64,000 nt of DNA. It comes from Rhizobiaceae bacterium. Lineage in GTDB: Bacteria > Pseudomonadota > Alphaproteobacteria > Rhizobiales > Rhizobiaceae. The notes under the pieces are model-generated. The model had not been told where the DNA came from. It did not search any database and saw only the letters and a list, made by a program, of their open reading frames with translations. Shown piece after piece: positions 45,787 through 53,846 of this stretch; within the stretch, counting starts at the first letter, position 1; the number at the start of each line of letters is the position of its first letter. Made by a program: the position numbers and the translations under genes. Location: positions 434,001 through 498,000 of the forward strand of contig JAEPOG010000005.1 in the NCBI GenBank assembly GCA_017643025.1. Reading direction: 5' to 3'.

Positions 45787-47874
45787 TCAAGCCCCCGATT
45801 CGTGAAAATGATTGTATATCTGACGCGCCATTGCTTCAGAAATTCCGTCCACAACGGCCAGGTCTTCGACCGCGGCGCGACTCACGGCCTTGGCAGTGCC
45901 GAAATGGTGGAGCAGGGCGCGCTTGCGCCCGGGTCCGATGCCGGCGATCTCGTCGAGCGGGTTGCGCACCATCTCCTTCTTGCGCCGCGCCCGATGCGAG
46001 CCGATGGCAAAGCGATGCGCTTCGTCGCGCAAGCGCTGGATGAAATAGAGCAGCGGGTCGCGCACCGGCAGGCTGAACGAGTCGCGCCCGTCCATGAAAA
46101 AGCGCTCGCGGCCCGCCTCCCGGTCGGCACCCTTGGCGACGCCGATTGCCGTCACCTTGTCGGCGATGCCGAGTTCGGCAAGCACGGCGCGAACCGACGA
46201 CATCTGCCCCGCGCCGCCGTCGATCAGGATCACATCCGGCCATGCCGGCGTGTCGCTCGCTTCGATTTCATCGCCTTCGTCATCCGCTGACGGCGGCTTT
46301 TCGCCCGGTATCCCGTGTTCCTTGATCAGCCGCGAGAAGCGCCGCTGCATGACCTCGCGCATCATCCCGAAATCGTCGCCGGGTGTGATGTCGGTCGAGC
46401 GGATGTTGAACTTGCGGTACTGGCCCTTCATGAAGCCGTCCGGTCCCGCAACGATCATGGCGCCGACGGCATTCGTGCCCATGATGTGCGAATTGTCGTA
46501 GACCTCGATGCGACGTGGCGTCCGCTCCAGCCCGAACGTCTCGGCCATGCCCTTGAGCAGCCTCGCCTGCGACGACGTTTCGGCCAGTCTGCGTCCCAGC
46601 GCCTCGCGCGCATTCTGCATGGCATTGTCGACGAGGTCCTTTTTCTCGCCCCGCTGCGGCGCGGTCACCGTGACCCGGCGGCCGGCGCGCGTCGACAGGG
46701 CCTCGGCCAGGAGCGCCTGCTCCTCGACGCCATGCGACAACAGCACGAGCCGGGGGCAGGGCTTGTCGTCGTAGAACTGGGCCAGGAACGCGCCCAGCAC
46801 CTCCGACGCTTCCAGTGCGGAATCCGCCTTCGGGAAATAGGCGCGGTTGCCCCAGTTCTGTCCCGTGCGGAAGAAGAACACTTCGACACAGTTCTGCCCG
46901 CCTTCCTGGTGGATGGCGAACACGTCTGCTTCCTCCACCGATTGCGGGTTGATGCCCTGATGGCTCTGCACGTGGCTGAGTGCAGCGAGACGGTCGCGGT
47001 AGATCGCCGCGCGCTCGAAATCGAGCGCCTCCGACGCTTCCTGCATCGCGCCAGATATCTGCGCCTTGATTGCGGACGAACGTCCGGAGAGGAAGTCCTT
47101 CGCCTCCGTCACGAGTTCGGCATATTCGGCCTCGGTCACCTCGCCGGTGCAGGGGCCGGAGCAGCGTTTGATCTGGTAGAGCAGGCAGGGCCGCGTTCGG
47201 CTCTCGAAGACGGAGTCCGTGCAGGTGCGCAGCAGGAAGGCGCGCTGCAGGGAGTTGATCGTTCTGCCCACCGCGCCGGCCGATGCGAAGGGGCCGAAAT
47301 AGTCGCCCTTCCGGCTTCGCGCGCCCCGGTGCTTGAAAATGCCGGGCGCCGGATGATCGCCGGTCAGCAATATGTACGGGAACGACTTGTCGTCCCGCAT
47401 GAGAACATTAAAACGCGGGCGGAAGCGCTTGATAAGATTGGCTTCCAGCAGCAGCGCTTCCGTCTCGGTGCGGGTAACGACGAACTCCATGCCCGCCGTC
47501 TCGCGCACCATCCGGCCGATGCGGTCCGTGTGGAACCGCCCCTGAGCATAGGCGGTCACGCGCTTCTTCAGGCTGCGCGCCTTGCCGACATACAGCACGT
47601 CGCCGGCCGCGTTCAGCATGCGGTAGACGCCGGCCCGGTTGGGCAGCCGTTTGACGAGTGCTTGTATGACCTCCGCGCCCGTCGCGAGTTGCCGTCCCTC
47701 GACGCTGATGCCGGACCAGTCGATCGATGCCAGCAGCGCTTGCGCAGCGGGAGCCGGGCTGTCCTCGCTGTCCGCGTCGTCTTCCATATCCTGGTCGGGT
47801 ATGTAGCCGGCCACGTCGCTGGTCGCGCTTGCGCCCCGCTTCGGCACCGGCGGTCTGGTTGTGTGCGTGCTCAT
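45787..47874 (-). CDS. uvrC: Excinuclease ABC subunit C
   Basis: Makes both incisions in nucleotide excision repair. It has 695 residues, longer than E. coli (610), owing to an acidic, low-complexity N-terminal extension of about 70 residues. Then come the GIY-YIG nuclease ([20 protein letters not shown]), a Cys-rich segment, a UVR motif, the RNase H-like nuclease ([18 protein letters not shown]) and helix-hairpin-helix motifs at the C-terminus. ATG 47874 overlaps the SDR stop (ATGA). The frame continues open upstream through the SDR gene, an artefact. Confidence 0.97.
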   Translation of the reverse strand: MSTHTTRPPVPKRGASATSDVAGYIPDQDMEDDADSEDSPAPAAQALLASIDWSGISVEGRQLATGAEVIQALVKRLPNRAGVYRMLNAAGDVLYVGKARSLKKRVTAYAQGRFHTDRIGRMVRETAGMEFVVTRTETEALLLEANLIKRFRPRFNVLMRDDKSFPYILLTGDHPAPGIFKHRGARSRKGDYFGPFASAGAVGRTINSLQRAFLLRTCTDSVFESRTRPCLLYQIKRCSGPCTGEVTEAEYAELVTEAKDFLSGRSSAIKAQISGAMQEASEALDFERAAIYRDRLAALSHVQSHQGINPQSVEEADVFAIHQEGGQNCVEVFFFRTGQNWGNRAYFPKADSALEASEVLGAFLAQFYDDKPCPRLVLLSHGVEEQALLAEALSTRAGRRVTVTAPQRGEKKDLVDNAMQNAREALGRRLAETSSQARLLKGMAETFGLERTPRRIEVYDNSHIMGTNAVGAMIVAGPDGFMKGQYRKFNIRSTDITPGDDFGMMREVMQRRFSRLIKEHGIPGEKPPSADDEGDEIEASDTPAWPDVILIDGGAGQMSSVRAVLAELGIADKVTAIGVAKGADREAGRERFFMDGRDSFSLPVRDPLLYFIQRLRDEAHRFAIGSHRARRKKEMVRNPLDEIAGIGPGRKRALLHHFGTAKAVSRAAVEDLAVVDGISEAMARQIYNHFHESGA

Positions 47875-48632
47875 TCGATGCCGGTCACGTCCCGGGTCTC
47901 CCAGGCGAGGTGCTGCCCGCCGTCGATGGCCAACAGCTGCCCGGTCACCGACTTCGCTTCCCACAGATAGAGGATCGAGCGGGTGAACTCCTCGAGTGTC
48001 GGCCCGTGGCCAAGAATGACTGATTCCGTCTGGCGGCGGAAATCGGCATCTGACTGGCGGTCGTTCTTGACCGTCGGCCCCGGACCGAGCGCGTTGACGC
48101 GGATGCGCGGCGCCAGCGCCTGCGCCATCGTTTGCGTCGCTGTCCACAACGCGCTCTTCGACAGCGTGTAGGAGAAGAATCGCGGATTGAGCCGCCACAC
48201 ACGCTGGTCGATGACGTTGACCACAAGCCCGTCGAGTTCGGCGGGCAGGGCTGCTGCGAAGCGGCTGGTCAACGCCACAGGAGCTTTAAGATGTATGGCG
48301 AAATGACGGCCCCACCGCTCCCAGTCCAGGTCGGTCGCTTCGTCCGGTTCGAAAACAGACGCGCTGTTGACCAGCAGCCTGACCGGGCCGAGCGCGTCCG
48401 CCACGGCGTCGATCAGGGCGTTGCAGGCCTCCGGCGTCCCGAGATCGGCCACAAATACCTGCGCGTTGCCGCCTGCGCGCATGATTTCGGCAGCCAGCTC
48501 ATCCGCCTCGCCCTTTGAATTGCGGCAATGGATCGCGACGCTGAAGCCGGCCTCCGCCAGACCGCGCGCGATTGCCGCGCCGATGCGCTTTGCGCCGCCG
48601 GTGACCAGCGCGACTTTGCCCGCGCCGCTCAT
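47871..48632 (-). CDS. SDR oxidoreductase, pteridine-reductase (FolM-like) type
   Basis: A 253-residue short-chain dehydrogenase with [12 protein letters not shown] at the cofactor loop. The Arg-Ile-Gly there, in place of Gly-x-Gly, is typical of pteridine reductases and FolM. Other motifs: [30 protein letters not shown] with the Tyr-Lys pair, and NALGPGPT. A role in dihydropteridine reduction is an inference. It is translationally coupled to uvrC. Confidence 0.85.
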   Translation of the reverse strand: MSGAGKVALVTGGAKRIGAAIARGLAEAGFSVAIHCRNSKGEADELAAEIMRAGGNAQVFVADLGTPEACNALIDAVADALGPVRLLVNSASVFEPDEATDLDWERWGRHFAIHLKAPVALTSRFAAALPAELDGLVVNVIDQRVWRLNPRFFSYTLSKSALWTATQTMAQALAPRIRVNALGPGPTVKNDRQSDADFRRQTESVILGHGPTLEEFTRSILYLWEAKSVTGQLLAIDGGQHLAWETRDVTGIE

Positions 48633-49016
48633 TGGCCGACACCTTCCGGAACGCCTCGCGGCGTCCGTTCAGGGAATTGGCGGGCAGGTCGGTGCGAGAG
48701 GGAAAGATAGGCGGGAATCATGAGGGTCCGGGGCGTCTGTGTGAGCCGCATATATAAAGCCGCCGGCTCATATCTCCAACGCGCAGCTGTTCACGGTCCT
48801 GACACCCCGATCCGAGCCATGTTGCTGAATTGCAACGTCAAAATTGCGCCACATAACCGCCAGCGAAACTCCAGATTTCGAATGCTGTTCCGCCGCATTG
48901 CGGGACGAGGTTTGCGGCCGGTTGATTGCCTGGGGCTTCGGCGAACATTCGCTCGCCGTGGGCCAATCGAATGGATCGGGGGTTTGTTTATTGTACCAGG
49001 ATCGAGGAGAAGGAAA
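48633..49016. promoter_or_regulatory. Promoter and leader region of the outer membrane protein gene
   Basis: A 384-base gap between the divergent SDR and OMP genes. A frame is open from 48720 into the OMP gene, but its translation has no signal peptide or composition of a protein. The AT-richer part with GTTTATTGTACCAGG lies just before the Shine-Dalgarno GAGGAGAAGGA (49003-49013). No RNA gene recognised. Confidence 0.5.
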
Positions 49017-49685
49017 ATGACAGCCAGGATCACAAAGGGTCGCTTCGCGGCGCTGGCAACCGGCCTTGCACTGCTCATGGGGACTGTGTCCGCCCACGCG
49101 GCTGACGTCGTTTATGAGGAGCCGCCTGCACCGCAGCCGCCGGCACTTGAGCAGCCGCCTGTGGCGAGCTGGGCCGGGCCGTATCTCGGCATCTACGGAG
49201 GCTACGGCTTTGGCGGCAACGTGACCGGCGCCGCCGGTGGTCCGATCTCCACCAATGGCTGGGTGGTTGGCGGCTTCGGCGGCTACAATTTCCAGTCTGG
49301 TGGGCTCGTCTACGGTGTTGAAGGCGATGTCGGCTACAACGGCATGAACGGCGGCAACGGCACCACCTTCTCGCGGCATGGTCTTGAGGGCTCGCTGCGC
49401 GCCAGGTTCGGTTATGCGCCCAACGACGCCATTCTCGTCTATGCGACCGCCGGCGGCGCAGCCACCGCGCAGCGCATTACCGACGGCGCCGGCACTGCGA
49501 CCGGAACCGCGCTCGGCTGGACCGCGGGCGCCGGTATCGACGCCAAGCTGACCGAGCAGGTCTTCGGTCGCGTCGAGTATCGCTACAGCGATTTCGGCAA
49601 CGTCACGCTGAACACCGGTTCGGGCGCTCAGACTGTCTCGCCGTCCAACCACCGGGTTACGCTCGGTGTCGGCATGAAGTTCTGA
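49017..49685 (+). CDS. Outer membrane beta-barrel protein (Omp25/Omp31-like)
   Basis: A 222-residue protein. The signal peptide ends AHA-A (near residue 28), then a proline-rich linker (EEPPAPQPPALEQPPVASW) leads into an eight-stranded barrel. The barrel starts GPYLGIYGGYGFGGNVTG and ends RVTLGVGMKF, with a C-terminal Phe as needed for BAM recognition. Homologous porin-like proteins are abundant in Brucella and rhizobial outer membranes. A strong ribosome site and a strong terminator suggest high expression. Confidence 0.93.
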   Translation: MTARITKGRFAALATGLALLMGTVSAHAADVVYEEPPAPQPPALEQPPVASWAGPYLGIYGGYGFGGNVTGAAGGPISTNGWVVGGFGGYNFQSGGLVYGVEGDVGYNGMNGGNGTTFSRHGLEGSLRARFGYAPNDAILVYATAGGAATAQRITDGAGTATGTALGWTAGAGIDAKLTEQVFGRVEYRYSDFGNVTLNTGSGAQTVSPSNHRVTLGVGMKF

Positions 49686-49706
49686 GCCTGACCGCAGGGA
49701 ATGAAG

Positions 49707-49736
49707 AAGGGCCGGCCTTTGCGCCGGCCCTTTTTT
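49707..49736 (+). terminator. Rho-independent terminator of the OMP gene
   Basis: GGGCCGGC / GCCGGCCC, an 8-bp stem with a 6-base loop (49709-49730), is followed by six T. It lies 24 bases after the stop and is the strongest plus-strand terminator in the window. Confidence 0.93.
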
Positions 49737-49748
49737 GCGCCCTAGTTT

Positions 49749-50348
49749 CTAGGCGCGGGGCGTCAGGCCCGCTAGTTCCGGGAATTTCTCGTCGAAACGT
49801 TTGGTCCAGCGCACCAGCTTGGCGCGCCCGCGCTCCCATTTCCCCTCGAACCGGAGCGACAGGTAGCCGAGTGTGGCGCGCAGCGCGATCTGCCCGCCGG
49901 TTATCTTCTTGGGCAGCTTGGGCGGCGTGTCGTTGAGCGCATCGAGCGCTCGCGTCACCTTGGTCCACTGCTTGTCCAGCCACTCCTGGTGGATTTTCTC
50001 CTCCGGCCGGAAGCGCCTTTCATAAACATGCGCCAGCAGGCAGTCGCAGATACCGTCCGCCAGCGCCTCCAGCCGCTCCGCTTCTGTCCGTTTCGCCGGA
50101 TTGCGCGGAAAGAGCGCATTGCGCGAGGCGCGGTTCAGATATTGCGTGATGGCGCGGCTGTCGTAGATGCCTTCGCCTTCGTCTGTCACGAACACCGGGA
50201 TTTTGCCCAGCGGGTTGGCGCCGAGAAACGCCTGCGACGGGTTGTTCGTGTCCGTCACTTCGCTTTCGTAGGCGATCCCGGCATAGGTGGCGGCCATGCG
50301 CACCTTGGCGCTGTAGGGCGAAGCGGGCGAGTAGAGAATTTTGGGCAT
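49749..50348 (-). CDS. Glutathione S-transferase family protein
   Basis: A 199-residue GST. The N-terminal MPKILYSPASPYSAKVRMAA has the thioredoxin-like fold start with Ser-Pro-x-Ser at the active site; NPLGKIPVFVTDEGEGIYDS follows, then a helical domain. The frame opens up to 50708 but ATG 50348 gives the family start, with AGGAACC upstream. It lies 38 bases downstream of the RNase T2 gene. Confidence 0.88.
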   Translation of the reverse strand: MPKILYSPASPYSAKVRMAATYAGIAYESEVTDTNNPSQAFLGANPLGKIPVFVTDEGEGIYDSRAITQYLNRASRNALFPRNPAKRTEAERLEALADGICDCLLAHVYERRFRPEEKIHQEWLDKQWTKVTRALDALNDTPPKLPKKITGGQIALRATLGYLSLRFEGKWERGRAKLVRWTKRFDEKFPELAGLTPRA

Positions 50349-50386
50349 GGTCGGTTCCTGCTTGGTGGGATGGGTAGAAAAAGTCG

Positions 50387-51058
50387 CTATGGGGCTGGAG
50401 GCATGTCGAGGCCGGAGGCGCGGCAGCCGCGCGCATCCACTTCCGCGCAGTCGCGGAACGACAGGTCTTTCGTCAGGCAGATGCGTACCTCGGCCAGCCG
50501 GCCGGCCCTGCAGCTGACCGCGATACCGCCAGGCGCTAGCCCCGGATTTGCTGAAACGAATGCTGCTTCGGCTTCTTCGGCCGAAACCTGCTGAGCATCG
50601 TCGGCGTCCTCGAACCTCCGGGGAATGGCGATCCGCGCGAAAGCCTCGCGGGTCGCCTCGAAATATTCGGCCTGCGTCAGCCCTGTGCAGCTGCCATGCT
50701 TGCGCCATTGATGGCCGATGAGCCCGGCGGAAGGCATGATGTCGATGACCGTGTCGACCAGGTGGTAGGGCACGCGCTCCGGTTCAGCGCTGGCGCAGTA
50801 TTCGGGATACCCGGACGTGAATTGCGGCCAAAGGCCGTGCGCGATGAAGGCGAAGTCGCGGTCGGTGTCGCACTGGTTGCGGTTCGCATTCGCGCCCTCC
50901 GCCGCGCAGTAGCTCGGCGACCACGAAAGCGACATCACGTAGAAGTCGAAGCCGGTGCCTCGGATGGCGGCGGAATTGTCATGCTGCTCGCTCGCGGCCG
51001 CACCCCATGAGGTCGCCGCAAGCAGGCAGGCAAGCAATGTTCTCGCGATCAGCCGCAC
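50387..51058 (-). CDS. Secreted ribonuclease T2 family protein
   Basis: A 223-residue exported RNase: signal peptide MRLIARTLLACLLAATSWGA, then T2 motifs CAS1 FIAHGLWPQ with His74 and CAS2 HQWRKHGSC with His116 and His121. CAS2 has Gln117 where fungal enzymes have a catalytic Glu, which could lower activity. Eight or more Cys allow disulfides, fitting the periplasm. It starts at GTG 51058 with a weak ribosome site. It lies 19 bases after a secreted small-protein gene and before a GST gene. Confidence 0.9.
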   Translation of the reverse strand: MRLIARTLLACLLAATSWGAAASEQHDNSAAIRGTGFDFYVMSLSWSPSYCAAEGANANRNQCDTDRDFAFIAHGLWPQFTSGYPEYCASAEPERVPYHLVDTVIDIMPSAGLIGHQWRKHGSCTGLTQAEYFEATREAFARIAIPRRFEDADDAQQVSAEEAEAAFVSANPGLAPGGIAVSCRAGRLAEVRICLTKDLSFRDCAEVDARGCRASGLDMPPAP

Positions 51059-51077
51059 TTATGCCGCAACGTGTTGG

Positions 51078-51515
51078 CTAGCGCAGCACGCGGCAGCGGC
51101 CGCCATAGACAAGCCAGCGGTCGAAGCCGGCAATGCAGAATTCCACGTTCGAGCCTACTCCGGCGAACCCCATCGGCTCTTCAATCAGGTACCACATCGA
51201 ATGGCGCTTTCCATTCGAGAGGTCGACCGAGCCGTGACAATAGCGGCGTTCGATGGGGTGCCTGCTGTCGCTGGGCAAATAGCGCTTCTGGCCAAGCCTT
51301 GCATAGCCCACGATCTCCACTTGCGGCAGGTGCGGCACGTTCCTGACCTGATGGCGGAAGCGCTGCGAGATTCTGGCAAGCACGCGATCGTCGGCGCACG
51401 CGCCGGGGTCGGCGGCGCTGACGCCATGGACGAAATCGGCAGCCCGCGCGGCATGCGTTCCGGCCGCCAAACTCACAAGCGCGGCAACGATCAGGGCACT
51501 CAACAGGTGTTTCAT
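51078..51515 (-). CDS. Secreted protein of unknown function, upstream of RNase T2
   Basis: A 145-residue exported protein starting MKHLLSALIVAALVSLAAGT, with cleavage after ARA near residue 27. GGAG lies upstream of ATG 51515. Cys in GACADDR, RRYCHGSVDL, EFCIAG and GGRCRVL suggest two disulfides. WYLIEEPMGFAGVGSNVEFC is the clearest conserved-looking stretch. The family is unknown. It is encoded 19 bases before the RNase T2 gene, so they may be co-expressed; an RNase partner or inhibitor is only a guess. Confidence 0.78.
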   Translation of the reverse strand: MKHLLSALIVAALVSLAAGTHAARAADFVHGVSAADPGACADDRVLARISQRFRHQVRNVPHLPQVEIVGYARLGQKRYLPSDSRHPIERRYCHGSVDLSNGKRHSMWYLIEEPMGFAGVGSNVEFCIAGFDRWLVYGGRCRVLR

Positions 51516-51718
51516 CCGGAATCTCCGCGCTCGTGGAGCCGGTAATCTGGTCAAAGCCCCACTCTGGGTCAAGTTGCCGTCGGTGCCCGCCGCAAGGCTC
51601 TCGCGTTGCGGTCGTGATCGCTTCGTTACGTCGTTCACTCAAATGCACGTTTCCCGATTAATCCGCGCCCAACCGATGCTCTCTATGGTCGCCCCGGCAT
51701 GGCTGGCGGGACAACGCA

Positions 51719-52039
51719 ATGAAGCTGGAAGAACCGGTAAAGGTGGGCCGCTGTCGCATCCGCGTCCGGATCCGTGCTCGCGGGCGAGACGTTACCGGTT
51801 ATGTCGTGCGATTGTTCGAGGACGGAATGGAACTGCTGACCGATCAGGTCGAGGGCATCTGGACCGGCGATCAGGTCGAGGTCACTGGCGACCGTTTCGG
51901 TCCCATGGTGGGCACCGCGCGCTGGCGTATCCCGCGCCGGCTCGGCGTTAAGTTCCGCGACATGAAGGAGAGCGAAGCCGGGCTGCGCGATCTGTGGCGT
52001 TTTTCGGACAGGTCGCCGCCTGCCGGCAAGGTTGAGTAA
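51719..52039 (+). CDS. PilZ-like protein lacking c-di-GMP binding residues
   Basis: A 106-residue protein homologous over its length to the next two genes (RCRIRVRIRARG, WTGDQVEVTGDRFGPMVGTA, ARWR). The two c-di-GMP motifs are degraded: the first Arg of RxxxR is Val, and the NxSxxG motif reads RLFEDG. It should therefore not bind c-di-GMP, and may instead act as a partner or a new sensor. Oriented in tandem with its paralogues. Confidence 0.85.
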   Translation: MKLEEPVKVGRCRIRVRIRARGRDVTGYVVRLFEDGMELLTDQVEGIWTGDQVEVTGDRFGPMVGTARWRIPRRLGVKFRDMKESEAGLRDLWRFSDRSPPAGKVE

Positions 52040-52142
52040 ACAGTTCCTTCCTCTGTTCCTTCGAATGCCGAATACGGGTTTTAGCCGTTTCTAATTCTCG
52101 CCTGTTATGGTTCCGGAGCCTGAGGGGGCAGGGGACGGAGAA

Positions 52143-52463
52143 ATGAACAGAGACAAGCGAGTGGCGAACCGGCACCGGTGCAGACTGCGCGTGCGCATTC
52201 ACGCGCGCGGCCGCGTCTACACCGGTCACGTCCTGAACATCTCAAGGGGTGGCATGCGCCTCACCACGGACGAGATCGCCGAAGTCTGGACCGGCGATGA
52301 TGTCGAGGTCGTCAGTTCCGAACTGGGCGCGATGACAGGCGTTGCGCGCTGGCGCGGCCCCGGTGAGCTGGGAATCAGGTTCCACAATTCGGCCTACAAT
52401 GCCGGGAACTTCGACATGATCTGGCGCCGCATGCAGATGTCTGCGAAGCGCATGCCCGCCTGA
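52143..52463 (+). CDS. PilZ domain protein (c-di-GMP receptor)
   Basis: A 106-residue single-domain PilZ protein. It shows RHRCR for RxxxR and NISRGGMRLT for NxSxxG, then EVWTGDDVEVVSSELGAMTG. It therefore probably binds c-di-GMP. The ATG at 52143 has GGGGACGGAG upstream; the frame opens at 52107. Second of three tandem paralogues, with its own spacing of 104 bases from the first. Confidence 0.92.
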   Translation: MNRDKRVANRHRCRLRVRIHARGRVYTGHVLNISRGGMRLTTDEIAEVWTGDDVEVVSSELGAMTGVARWRGPGELGIRFHNSAYNAGNFDMIWRRMQMSAKRMPA

Positions 52464-52594
52464 CGGCGCCTTTTCCCAGTTTCCATATCGTTATCTTGAC
52501 CGATCAAATGTGTCGGCGCGCCTTAAGCGCGCGCGAATGCATCGATGCTATTCTGACCCAATAAATTCGCCTGACCTGCAGTGGAGTTGGAGCC

Positions 52595-52900
52595 ATGATG
52601 TGGGACAAGCGGGGGGTGACGAGGTACCGGTGTCGTGTGCGCGTACGCGTTCGTGTGCGTGACCATGACTATGCCGGCTATTTGACCAACATTTCGAAGG
52701 GCGGCATGCGCCTGTCGACCGACGAGGTTGCCGAAATCTGGACCGGCGACAGGGTCGAGGTCTTGAGCAACGACTTCGGCCTGATGACCGGCACCGCGCG
52801 CTGGCGCTCGCCCGGCAATCTCGGCGTCAGGTTCAACGATACCACCAACAACAACGCCAGGGTGAACGCCATTCTGCGCTTCTTTCACCTAAGCACATAG
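52595..52900 (+). CDS. PilZ domain protein (c-di-GMP receptor)
   Basis: A 101-residue PilZ protein. It shows RYRCR for RxxxR and NISKGGMRLS for NxSxxG, then EIWTGDRVEVLSNDFGLMTG, closest to the second paralogue. GGAG lies upstream of the ATG. It may control motility, exopolysaccharide or envelope enzymes; targets cannot be named from the sequence. The gap 52464-52594 has no gene. Confidence 0.92.
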   Translation: MMWDKRGVTRYRCRVRVRVRVRDHDYAGYLTNISKGGMRLSTDEVAEIWTGDRVEVLSNDFGLMTGTARWRSPGNLGVRFNDTTNNNARVNAILRFFHLST

Positions 52901-52936
52901 CCGGGCGACTCGCGCAGGTGTGCCAACCGTCGGAAT

Positions 52937-53776
52937 TCACTCGAAAAACCGGATGCCGAAGCCATTGCCGGGCTCTCCCAGAAGATTGGCGAGCATCGGA
53001 AGGATCGTCCGCATTTCGCTTTCCAACTGATAAGGCGGATTGACCACCACCAGTCCAGACCCATCGAAGCGCGGTTTGCGTGATGGCGCTCGGATTTCGA
53101 GCGATAGGTCGAGCACCTTCGGGATGCCCGCTCGCGTAAGCCTGTCGCGGAAGCGGGCCACTTCCCCGCGATCCTTGATCGGATACCACAGCGCGTAGAC
53201 CCCGCCCGGCCAGCGTCGCCATGCCCGCTGCAGGCCATCTGACAGCCTGTCGAATTCGCCCTTTTCCTCGAAGGGCGGATCGACCAGCACCAGTCCGCGC
53301 TTTTCCTTGGGCGGCAAGTGCGCGCCGAGCGCCAGCCAGCCGTCGAGCGCGATCACGCGGGTCTGGAAATCGCCGGCAAAGCGCGCCTTGAGCGTCGCGG
53401 CGTCGGCTGGATGAAGCTCGATTGCGGTCAGCCGGTCCTGCGGCCGCAAGAGATGTCGCACGATTGCAGGCGATCCCGGATAAAAGCGCAGCCTGCCGTC
53501 GGGATTGAGTGCGCGCACCGCATCGAGATAGGGCGCAAGCAGCGCCGCTGCCTCCTGCGCCAATTCCGCGTCCAGCAGCGTGCCGATGCCGCCCTTCCAT
53601 TCGCCGGTCCTCTGGGCTTCGTCAGACGAGAGGTCGTAGCCGCCGGTTCCGGCATGGGTGTCGATGACGCGGAATGCCTTATCCTTGCGCTTCAGATATT
53701 CGACGATGCGCGCCAGTGCAGCGTGCTTCATGACGTCGGCGAAGTTTCCGGCATGGTAGACGTGGCGGTAGTTCAT
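52937..53776 (-). CDS. rlmJ: 23S rRNA (adenine2030-N6)-methyltransferase
   Basis: A 279-residue RlmJ-family enzyme starting MNYRHVYHAGNFADVMKHAA. It shows the SAM site DTHAGTGGYD and the N6-adenine catalytic motif VDPPFEEKGEFDR (DPPF). It matches the E. coli protein over its length. The 3' end faces the last PilZ gene; the 5' end faces the divergent molybdoenzyme gene 70 bases away. Confidence 0.95.
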   Translation of the reverse strand: MNYRHVYHAGNFADVMKHAALARIVEYLKRKDKAFRVIDTHAGTGGYDLSSDEAQRTGEWKGGIGTLLDAELAQEAAALLAPYLDAVRALNPDGRLRFYPGSPAIVRHLLRPQDRLTAIELHPADAATLKARFAGDFQTRVIALDGWLALGAHLPPKEKRGLVLVDPPFEEKGEFDRLSDGLQRAWRRWPGGVYALWYPIKDRGEVARFRDRLTRAGIPKVLDLSLEIRAPSRKPRFDGSGLVVVNPPYQLESEMRTILPMLANLLGEPGNGFGIRFFE

Positions 53777-53846
53777 GCACTCTGGCGCAACGATCTCGGT
53801 TCGCGGTCTCTACACTCTCGCTGCGAAAGCCGATAGGTTCCGCGCC

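Noticed and set aside
46315..47970. 551-residue frame antisense to uvrC
   Set aside because: Composition of a GC-driven shadow; uvrC motifs are complete on the minus strand.
48720..49016. N-terminal extension of the outer membrane protein
   Set aside because: The extension has no hydrophobic signal, while a perfect signal peptide and Shine-Dalgarno start at 49017.
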